Source: Holacanthus passer
Taxonomy: Eukaryota; Chordata; Actinopteri; Pomacanthidae
Length of the DNA: 64,000 bases
Reading direction: 5' to 3'
NCBI GenBank assembly: GCA_025331565.1
Contig: JAFREQ010000009.1
Coordinates: 6,685,501 to 6,749,500, forward strand
Shown here one piece after another: positions 50,864 to 61,100 of this stretch. The notes under the pieces were generated by a model, which saw only the letters and a list, made by a program, of their open reading frames with translations, was not told where the DNA came from and did no database searches. Positions within the stretch are counted from its first letter, which is position 1. Each line of letters starts with the position of its first letter. Both the position numbers and the translations under genes were made by a program.

Positions 50864-53800
50864 ACTCACATGTCGAGGTGTAGAACCTGGAGTCGTGTTC
50901 ACAGGTAGTACACGTTTAAAACTAATGCTCTTGAATTGTCGCCAGACTTGATTTAAGTACAGAAAACCAACACTACTGGTACATTCAGTATCTTTCATGT
51001 CATGTCTCTGCCTGACGTCGTAGCTTTTCTGCGTCCTCGTCACAGAAGATTAGCTTGCTCAGTTAGCATAATGCTAACTGTTAGCTGTCATACAGGCTGT
51101 AGTCCTGCTGTCAGGATGTGTAATGTTACATCAGGAGTTGATGGAGTAAATAAGTCTTTTAAATGAAGGTATTTCAGAGGTTTGGCTGTAAAGATGATGT
51201 AGTGAAATTATTGATTATTGGTCATTTCTGATTTATTTGTGATTATTTTCCAGTTTGTTGGACTTTGGTTGATAGACTAAACTATGTTTGTTGATAGTTT
51301 AAATATCTAGGCTGCTAGCTGCACTAATTATGTGTTATATAAGTAGTGGCTTTAGCTAGTCAGCAGATTAAATGGCATTGGTGTTAGCTGGAGTATTTTG
51401 GAGTCTGAGACTTATCATCATGATGCAATGCACTAGTTTGTAAGGTCTACCGAGATCAAACTAATTCTACGTAAGGGTCATACTTAGTTTTTGTTAAAAC
51501 TGTTTTAGAGAAGTGTTTGATTGAACGTTTTGTTTCTTCTACATTATACTACTGTCTAATATTTTGCTCACCCAATTTATATTAATGAGTATAACACACA
51601 CAATACAATTCAACAGCACCACAAACTGCAGCCTTCAAAATGACCATTGATTCAAATCAAAGCCATTAACATTGTAACATTGTGTAACATTCAGTTAACA
51701 GAATTAACTGAATAACGACAGAGAAAGTAGGAGTCTCTGAATGGTTTGATGTGTATGAAAATTATATGGATCATACAGTATGCTGTGGCCCTCACAGTCA
51801 CCAGCTCTCAACCTAATTGAACAGCTTTGGAGGTTTTGGACAGCGATCTCCTCCACCATCGTCAAAACACTAAGTGAGGGAATATATTTGAGCTTAACTG
51901 TGTTACATCCCTACAGTAGAGTTCAAACATCTGAAAAATCTTTGCAAAGTAACACTGAAGCCTCTGTTTAAGGCAGTTTTTCCTTCTAATTTGTCACCCA
52001 TTTGTAATTAGACTTTATACCACCTGGACCACCTACAATAAATCTCTGAAAGAGAACTTACTTTTAAGTTTTTTAACAACTACTTTTACTTATTTTTAAG
52101 TATATTCTGCTGCCAAGTCCTCTTTAATTTTACCATACCTTCAACCACTTTACTCTTTAGTTTAAACACTGCTTAACGTTGCTGACTGCTGAGATGATGT
52201 TAAAGAAACATTGCTTTGTTGTTCTCAAAGGTTTGGCGTCGCAGCTTACAGAAAGTACAGCAGTGGCGCTGGATACCCAAATATCTCCCTCTCAACACCA
52301 CTGCCTGGGATCCCCAAGCCAGTGTTTGCGTCTGTGGATGGTCAGGAAAAATACGAGACCAAGATCACTACTCTAGAAAATGGCCTCAAAGTCGCTTCCC
52401 AAAACAAGTTTGGCCAATTCTGCACAGTTGGAAGTATGTTGCAGTAGTGATATGCAAATTATAACATCCACTTTTATTCAGGAGCTGGCTGAAGTGGATA
52501 AAATGTGTTTGTTTTCTTTCTTATTTTTAGTTTTAGTAAATTCTGGATCCAGGCATGAAACAAAGTACCCAAGTGGAATAGCACACTTCATAGAGAAACT
52601 TGCCTTTTCTGTAAGTATAAAAGGTAAAGACCACAAAATGAAAGGGCAAGTAAGGTTAGGTGTGTGAAGTAATGTTTACAACAGTCATTTTTATCTTTAG
52701 TCCACAGCCCAGTATGGGAGTAAAGATGAAATTCTCCTCACATTAGAAAAACACGGAGGGATATGTGATTGCCAAACCTCAAGTAGTCTTATGTAGTCTT
52801 AATGTGTATTACTACCATCCATGTGTGAACTAGGCCTTTCTTCTGTTGGAGAGTATGTAAATTCAGCTGTGACACATGTGATGTATCTTACATTTTGCTG
52901 TGCAGAGATACCACCATGTATGCTGTTTCTGCTGAAGTAAAGGGTCTGGACACAGTGGTCAGTCTTCTTTCCGATGCTGTTCTACAGCCTCGCCTACTGG
53001 GTGAGTGCATTTTTATTTTAAACCACAAATACATGGGAACCGTGCTAAATGTCTGTCAGTCTGAGACGACTTATGTTTGTTCACATGCAGATGAAGAGAT
53101 CGAGATGACCAAAATGGCGGTGCGCTTTGAGTTAGAAGATCTAAACATGAGACCAGACCCTGAGCCCTTACTCACTGAAATGATCCATGCAGTGAGTTGC
53201 ATCATTTGACCCTCCGACACCAGCTTTCTCTGAAACTCAATCAATGAATCCATGTCCTTTTAAGTATTAAAGCCTAATTATATGAGGAGTGCTGCTGTTG
53301 ATGACCAGCCAATTGATAAGTACCATTTTTTAGTTACATTACCTTACATTATTCAAAATAATGCCAATACCCATCAGATGTTAACAGAATCCAAGCCTGT
53401 ATATCAACTACAGCAGTGTTTTTCAACCTTTTTTGAGCCAAGCTACATTGTTTTCATTGAAAAAATCACAAGGCACACCACCAACCGAAAATGTTAAAAA
53501 ATGAAACTCTGTAGCCTACATTAACAATATAAAGTGATTCTCGTCAAAGTGTCTTGAATAGGAATCAAATAAACACAAAGAAAAAGGTCATTTATGATCT
53601 AATATGATAAAAAATGTTTTTTAGACCAATTAGGTGAAATTGGATGATTTCCCACGGCACACCTGACAATCTCTCTTAGCACACTAGTGTGCCGCGGCAC
53701 AGTGGTTGAAAAAATACTGAACTACAGTACTTCAGAAGAAGCTTCGCGGATGAGAAGTGAAACATCTTCAAGAACCGACACTAAGTCCAGTTGCCTTTGA

Positions 53801-55905
53801 TTCAGCTTGCACTTCTATTAACTACAGTACTTTTTTTGTCTGGATCACATTTCATGATAATTTGAAACAAATAAGTGCAACCTAATGCTACATTTTAAGC
53901 TTTCACCAGCAAAGCTATTGTATTTTTTTTCTAGATAATTCACAAAATGATGAATTAATTACCATAACTTAATAACTAACCCTATTTTAACTATCCAATC
54001 CCCATTGCTACATCATTTTGTGCTTACTGATAGGATTACAGATCAACAGTCACCCTGAAAGACAAGCAAAACTAAAGCCCCAGTTGTTTAATTGAAGCGT
54101 CTGAAGGTTCCTTCCTTGGAAGCAGCAGCCTGTCACAAATAATTAAAATAAATAAATAAATTTATTTATTTATACTTTAATGTTATTGAGCTGTTCATTG
54201 TTTGTTTCCAGGCTGCATATCGAGGCAACACAGTCGGACTGCCGCGCTTTTGTCCTGCAGACAATGTGGACAGGATTGACAAGGGAGTGCTTCACAGCTA
54301 CCTGCGTAACTACTTCTGTCCTGAGCGAATGGTGCTGGCTGGAGTCGGCATTGAACACGAGCAGCTGGTTGAATGTGCCAGGAAGTACCTGCTGGGTGTG
54401 AAGCCAGTGTGGGGAACAAGTTCAGGAGCCAACGTGGATCTCTCTGTCGCACAGTACACTGGTGGAATCGTCAAGGTGATTTACTGGTTTTATTCTATTT
54501 ATTATACTATTTTATTATAGAATCATCTGGCATTTGTCTGGTAGATTTTCTAATTGTTAAAATGGTGAAAAGTAAGTTTTGAAGGTAAAATAATTACATC
54601 ATCTTTTAATCTGTTAGATGGAAAAGGATATGTCAGATGTGAGCCTTGGCCCCACACCAATCCCAGAGCTCACCCACATCATGATCGGCCTGGAGAGCTG
54701 CTCCTTCCTGGTGGGTGTTTGCGCTGCCTGACTGTCTGTATGACTGCCTAATACATGTTAGCAAGCTCCCAAATAAAAATGTTCTGCCTTTTTACAGGAG
54801 GACGACTTCATTCCATTTGCAGTGCTCAATATGATGATGGGTGGAGGTGGCTCTTTTTCTGCAGGAGGACCTGGGAAAGGCATGTTCACCCGTCTGTACC
54901 TGAACGTGCTCAACAGGTGGATGTCTCTCAAAGATGAATTCAGCATTATTTCAGAGTCTCTAATATACAGTAACACCAGGTTGTTTGACTTATTGTCTCA
55001 TGGTTTTCCTTACCTGTTGTAGGCATCATTGGATGTACAATGCCACCTCCTACCACCACAGCTATGAGGACAGTGGTCTGCTGTGTATCCATGCCAGTGC
55101 GGACCCCAGACAGGTTGGTACAAGCTCAGGACAGCAGGGTTCAAATGTCTTTTTCTAACTTGCAGTTACATGTCATGTCAAATTTGTGTATGAGTTGTCT
55201 TTGTTGATATTTATGCATACTTCTTATTACATGCATTCATCTCCAGGTGCGAGAAATGGTGGAGATAATAACCAGAGAGTTTATTCAGATGGCTGGCAAT
55301 GCAGGAGAGGTAACAGCTGTGTTTCACTATCAGGGCAAACCAGCACAACTTTAGCCATGATGATTGTTGTCAAGAAACAAAGGTGATGTTATATTCTTAG
55401 ATTTTTTTTTTCTAATTTTTGTCTCTGTATATCCAGATGGAGCTGGAGAGGGCCAAGACTCAGCTCAAGTCCATGTTGATGATGAACCTCGAGTCGCGGC
55501 CAGTTATCTTCGAAGATGTTGGTCGCCAGGTTCTCTCCACAGGGAAGAGAAAGCTGCCACATGAACTGTGTGATCTAATAAGTGAGTATCGAACAAAATT
55601 TAGTGGAGTTTCTCAGTGATTCATCCAAACTTTGAAAATGTCATAGAATACGTGTATGTAAGAGGTTCTAAAATCAATAATGTGAAATAGTCTCGTTTCA
55701 CCCTGCTTATTTATATATTTTTGGACAATTTCCAGACAGTGTGACAGCCAGTGACATTAAGAGAGTGACCACCAAGATGCTGCGCAGTAAGCCAGCAGTA
55801 GCAGCTCTGGGAGACCTGACAGAGCTGCCCTCGTACGAACACATCCAGGCTGCCCTGTCCAGCAAGGATGGACGTCTGCCCCGCATGTATCGCCTCTTCC
55901 GATAG
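50858..55905 (+). CDS. pmpca: Mitochondrial processing peptidase subunit alpha
   Basis: Non-catalytic, substrate-binding subunit of the matrix peptidase that removes presequences; partner is PMPCB. Exons: 50858-50904, 52231-52433, 52531-52610, 52701-52782, 52908-53000, 53091-53191, 54212-54475, 54618-54710, 54798-54916, 55023-55113, 55247-55309, 55437-55581, 55736-55905; 516 residues, close to the human protein. The N-terminus is Arg-rich without acidic residues, a good presequence. The M16 domain shows GIAHFIEKLAF, where the zinc motif of the beta subunit is degenerate as expected for alpha, and the glycine-rich loop GGGGSFSAGGPGKGM. The C-terminus SSKDGRLPRMYRLFR matches the family. The exon 4/5 junction is odd: the canonical AAG|GT donor is missing one G, and the frame is kept only by using A|GTAGTC with the second AG of CAGAG, replacing Arg-Asp by Asn. 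Convergent with inpp5e. Confidence 0.93.
51738..52005 (+). mobile_element. 3' remnant of a second Tc1-like transposon
   Basis: Translation at 51783-51830 gives LWPSQSPALNLIEQLW, the Tc1 transposase phrase holding the last acidic residue of the DDE triad (in the IE pair). Later DNA (CAGTTTTTCCTTCTAATTTG) matches the 3' noncoding end of such elements. Frameshifts and deletions make it inactive. It lies in pmpca intron 1. Confidence 0.75.
53414..53719. mobile_element. hAT MITE with exact 8-bp target duplication
   Basis: Begins CAGTGTTTTTCAACC and ends GGTTGAAAAAATACTG, near-perfect inverted ends. AACTACAG flanks it on both sides (53406-53413 and 53720-53727), an exact 8-bp target duplication as made by hAT transposases. 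The interior has the GTGCCGCGGCACAGTGGTTG phrase common in teleost short hATs. It lies in pmpca intron 6. Confidence 0.85.
53732..53819. mobile_element. 88-bp LINE/SINE-tail insertion with 12-bp direct repeats
   Basis: The segment (GAAGCTTCGCGGATGAGAAG, TGAAACATCTTCAAGAA, GTCCAGTTGCCTTTGATTCA) resembles a dispersed teleost retroelement tail. AACTACAGTACT lies on both sides (53720-53731 and 53820-53831), consistent with a target-site duplication. The superfamily is uncertain. Confidence 0.6.
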
Positions 55906-55951
55906 ACCCCCGTGACCATCAAGTCTGTCATCACTGGCAAACATCACTGTA

Positions 55952-55957
55952 AATAAA
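55952..55957 (+). terminator. pmpca poly(A) signal
   Basis: AATAAA 46 bases after the pmpca stop codon, giving a short 3' UTR. Other AATAAA copies at 56731 and 56960 could serve longer forms. Confidence 0.5.
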
Positions 55958-56753
55958 CTGGACTGAAGATAAAACTAGTGTTCCCTCCCACCACAGAACT
56001 CGACACAGCTCAATCTGGGAGGGGACTAATACCTGGGCTCTCAACTGAACCTCTGAGAGTGGGGATTTTAAAGTAAAGTTACATTTTACCCGACAGTAAC
56101 CTTAGTCTACATACAGTCGGAGTATCTGTATTTATTGTTTGTGGACAGGAAACCATATTTCATTATTTGCTGGGAGTTGGAGTTTAGCTTCAAAGGGACA
56201 GTTCACCCCCAAATGCCAAAATTGTGGCAACAAAAGTTAACAAAAGTGTTAATTTGCCATTTGAAAACTCCAATACCAACCTGTTCTGTAAGTTTATGAA
56301 TGAATGACATTACAATGTGAAATCATCTTCAAAGTACATCAGCATATAGGCAGGCAAGAGAAGGGGGGCTATTATTGAGCTATTATTTTTCTCTCAGATG
56401 TCTAAAATTCACCGATTTCCACCACAGGTTTTCTCCTTTTACAGAGTGGATGGATCAAAAACATAATTTTACTATTGATAAAACAGCACTTCATAATCTC
56501 CCTTCACTGGCACAGGAGACACTATACACAGCCATGGTAAACTGATGAATAAAGCAATCCTTGAAAATTATGGGATAAATGTGACAGACTCTCAATTGTA
56601 GCCAATTTGTCCTCAAGACTGAAATCATGGTTTCTGTCATCATTGTGTCTCAGATGTAAAGAGATTGAAACCTAAACTTAAGACCGTTCCTTTTTTTGTA
56701 TTTTGTGGTTGTGTTGATGTCCTTGCAAATTAAATAAAACATTAACAGGATAA

Positions 56754-56912
56754 ATTAAGGGAATAGTTTGACTTTGGGAAATATGCTTCACGTTCTGGCA
56801 GAGTTGGATGAGTGACAAGATTCTTCAAATATGGAAGTGGCGTCGATTTTCTCATCCAACTTTCTCCCCTAAAGCAAATAAGCATTTCCAAGATGTTGCA
56901 CTATTCCTTTAA
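56754..56912. mobile_element. Palindromic MITE flanked by TTAA
   Basis: TTAAGGGAATAGTTTGACTTTG at the left is mirrored by GATGTTGCACTATTCCTTTAA at the right, with AAATATGCTT/AAGCATTT further in. TTAA at both borders suggests a piggyBac-type target. Best-delimited member of the family. Confidence 0.65.
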
Positions 56913-57171
56913 GAGACAAGTCTCTGTGTTAAAGGCTTACATTTGCCAGATATTTCAAAATAAAGTTTTATTGAGCACCTAAATACACCAATGTGTATTT
57001 CACTAGAACATCAGTGGCTTCTAACTACCATGAATATGTTAAACTGTTAACCTGTGTACCAGCTGGTGAATAAATGTTATTACTTCCAAAAATAAATTTA
57101 CATATTTTAAGGGTTTTAAATTGCAGTGTAAAGGACAAAATTTAGACAAAAGACAAGTTTGTTTTAAAACA

Positions 57172-57177
57172 TTTATT
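57172..57177 (-). terminator. Candidate inpp5e poly(A) signal
   Basis: AATAAA on the minus strand, about 1.0 kb past the inpp5e stop codon. Confidence 0.35.
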
Positions 57178-58188
57178 ACACCATGTTAGGTGACAGATAA
57201 AAAGACGCAGATAAAGATAAGAGGTCCTGAAGAAGACCCATAGGCACTTTTTTTTGGAGCTGGGATTGTAAATTCATTAATGTTGTACATACAGTACATA
57301 GAGTTCATAGTATATATGAGGTGACAAAGCAGCGAGATGAGAGGTAAGGCATAAAGTTAGAGTCTGTTGCAAAGGATCACTTGGCCTAATAAGAGGGAAA
57401 GTAGTGACAGGTGTTAACAGTGTCAGTAAAATGCTCCATCTATTTACAGAAAGTGAGTTCCTTCAAAAATACATTTGATCTCCCTGAAATTCAACAGTAG
57501 CATGTAACAGGTAGTGACAACTCATGAAATTATATACTTGACCTCAAGCTCCCTTTTTCAGTCATATTGTATCTCTCAGCTCAGGACAAAATTCAAGTTA
57601 AAATCAACCAATGGCAGACGCCTAAATTATATGAAAAAGTGCACCTAAATGTGTCATGAAAATGCAACTATGGTAAGCTGTTTGATGACAAATTCACAAG
57701 GCGTTTGAACACTGAAGTAGCATTCAAAAAAACAAAATTGTGGTTCATGATGCTAAAACACCTACCAAAAATTAGAAAATGGACGCAGTTACACAGAGCC
57801 TTTAAGATTAGATCAGCTCACACTGGAGCGTGTGACTGAAGAGTAAGCCACCATGACAGCCCCCCCCTCCCTTTCTGTCCCAGTCATGTTTGAGCAGAGG
57901 GGGCTGAATAAATAAAGGCCAGACTGTTGCTGTGTCTGCAAACCTCAAGGTCCCTGCCCTCAAGTACAGCCAGCCACTGTCACCAGGACACACACACACA
58001 GAGACAGTTCCCAATAATGCCCAACAGGGGGTGCACTCTGCTCAGTCACAACGACCAGCACTGGGCTCTGTGTAGTTAAGACAACTCTGGTTTCCTTTTG
58101 GTCCTTTTCTGACTGCCTGGTTGTACGTTCCAGTTTCTGGCACAGTTTGATCCAGTCCAGTTCGGTCTGGAGAGTTCATTTTAGGGGT

Positions 58189-61100
58189 TTAGGAGATGGC
58201 GCAGATGGTGCTGCTACTTTGGTTCTTCATGGCCTCTCTCCTCTTCAGCTCTCTGGTGATCCTCCTCCTGATGCCCTCCAAGTACAAGCCTCGGTCAAAC
58301 TGTCCCGCACCCAGGGGAATGCTAAACAACACAAGGGGGGTCAATGTAGAGGTCAAAGTAACAAAAAGACAAGTAAATTCAGGATTTAACTATTAGGCAT
58401 CAATATATCAATCAATGACATATCAATATACATATGTTGTTATCACGGTTTAGACCTGGAAGATTAAAGTTGTCTCATGCACATTAGATAGTAAAAACTG
58501 ATAGATAGACTATACTGTATTGCTCAGCTGTACTGTTTACAGAAGTCAATCCATTATTGTTGAATGCTGTGTTTTTGAATGGCATTGGGACTTACTTGTC
58601 TCTGCCTGGCCTGAGTTTAACCTGGAAGACACCGATGACGGGCCGATGGTCTGAGGTCTTGATGCTGGAGCAGCTGGTGTACTTCACCACTTTTATGTCA
58701 TCGGCCTGCCTGTTCCTGAACAAGATCCTGTCCTATGAACACAAACAAAGAGGCTTAACACTGCTGAGAGCCACAGGATGCTGATTTAAACTGTCCAGGT
58801 CAGTTTAAACTTTATTTACAGCTGAAAGAATAGAAATAGAAATAGAACAGAAACTGTCTTCCACAACACATTTGGCTGAAGTTAGTGGGCATGTTAACAG
58901 GGAATCTGATCCATCTTTACTCATGTGGAGCTTTTCTGTTTTTTCTTACCGTGTATGAAGGCGTTCTCTGTTTAGAAGTAGTGTCGTAGATATCACAGCC
59001 GATGTCAAACTTGTACGTGGGCAGGAAGTGTATTGGTGCCTCTTGGAAGCCTTTAAAGATTGAACCTGGAGGGAGAAAGCAGCACATTCTCAGGATGAGA
59101 ATCAATCAAACACAACAACCTACTTCTATGAAATCTTTTAGATTTTTCATTTAGCCTCCTACATGAAAGCATACCATCATTCATTTCCTTGGAGAGCTGG
59201 TCGTGCTCCAACAGAGAGCTCATATCGCTGCCGACTGCGCGGTTCATGATCGTCTCCACGTCAGCCCGGTCTTTACTCAGCCGAAAGTTAAAATCTCCAA
59301 ACCAGAAGACCTGGTCGAATCTTGTGGTGACGTCAGCTACAAGTAAAATGACATTTGATTCTCAAATATTGCTTGCAATTATTCTTACAAACTTCAAGGC
59401 TTCAATACAAACTAAACAAATAAATACATTTTATTCTGCATTCAAAAGGATGGACTGCTATGAGTCCAGTGAAGGTATACCTTTTCTTAAGATACGTTTG
59501 TCTTTTAAAACGTTACTGAAATATGTAATATATATGGCTCTGAAGGACTGTTGGCTCTGAAGGACTGTTTCAACACAATGGTGTGGGAGGAACTCTGTGA
59601 TTCTCATGGGGACGACATCAACAGTCTCACTGACTGCATCACAGACTATATTAACTTTTGTGTGGATAACACTGTACCCACCAGGACTGTATGGTGTTTT
59701 TCCAACAACAAACCATGGATTAATCCTGACATAAAGGCTCTCCTTAAGGAGAAGAAGAGGGTCTTTAAGTCAGGAGACAAGGGCTGAAGGCTGTGCAGAG
59801 GGAGCTGAGGAGGAAGATCAGAGAGGGGAAGAACAGCTACAGAAGGAAGATGGAGGAACAGCTGCAGCAGAACAACATCAACGGAGTCTGGAGAGGCCTG
59901 AAAACCATCTCTGGCCACAAGGGGCCTGACTCCCAGGCTGCGGGGGACCACAAGTGGGCGAATTATCTGAACTTATTCTTCAATAGATTTGATCAGTCAT
60001 CTGCCCTTCCCCCGGCCCAGCCCTCCCTGCTGCAACCCCCCTCATCGACACCTCAAGCGGACTGCTCCACCCCCACCTCCCCTCCTGCAACTCTCAGCTC
60101 ACAGCCACCCCCCACTGCTCAGCTCATCAGCTCAACCCACCATCCCACACCCACCAGCACACAGCCCCCGTGCTCCAACCTGACCCTCACAACATCCCAG
60201 GTGAGAAACCAGCTCCGGAAGACCAAGGTGAGGAAGGCCCCGCAGGGAACGGTCCTGGCTCCGTTCCTTTTCACCCTCTACACTGCAGACTTTTCATACA
60301 ACTCAACAACCTGTCACTTGCAGAAGTTCTCTGATGACTCTGCCATCATCGGCCTCATCACAGATGGGGACGACAGGGAATACAGAGAACTGACACATGA
60401 CTCTATGGACTGGTGCCAGCGGAACCGCCTCCAGATTAATGCAGGGAAAACCAAGGAACTAGTGGTGGATTTCTGCAGGCGCATTCACTCCCCTCCGACA
60501 CCAGTGAACATCCAGGGAATGGACATTGAGATGGTGACATCTTATAAGTACCTGGGTGTTCACCTCAACAACAGACTGGACTGGACTTACAACACTGCTG
60601 CATTTTACAGGAAAGGTCAAAGCAGACTGTATCTGCTCAGGAGACAGGTTTTTGGACTGCAAGGGGCGCTGCTGAAGACCTTCTATGACTCTGTCGTGGC
60701 ATCAGCCATTTTCCGTGGAGTAGCTTGCTGGGGCAGCAGCATTTCGGCTGCGGACAGACTGGACAAACTCATCAAGAAGGCCAGCTCTGCACTGGGTTGC
60801 CCCCTTGACCCAGTAAAGGTGGTGGGAGAGAGGAGGATGATGGCTAAGCTGTCATCCATGTTGGAGAATGACTCCCACCCCCTACAAGACACGTTAACAG
60901 CACTGGAGAGCTCCTTCAGCAATAGACTGCTTCACTTGAAGTGTGTGAAGGAGCGATATCGCAGGTCTTTTCTTCCTGCAGCTGTCAGACTGTACAACCA
61001 GCACTGCTCCCAATAGACTATACATTATGTCTTTACATCTGTGCAATACTTTTTCCAGCATATTTCACTTCGTTGTAGTCAGTGTGCAATATTTTGTGTT

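Larger units (their letters stand above)
55960..58188. other. Convergent intergenic region pmpca/inpp5e
   Basis: Holds possible long 3' UTRs of both genes and one TTAA-type MITE (listed). A motif CCTGAAGAAGACCC near 57225 resembles a repeat tail. No coding sequence is recognised. Confidence 0.45.

Noticed and set aside
58147..58396. Plus-strand frames with a hydrophobic start (MAQMVLLLWFFMASLLFSSL)
   Set aside because: They are the reverse complement of the last inpp5e exon, which matches the family on the minus strand including the CaaX end.
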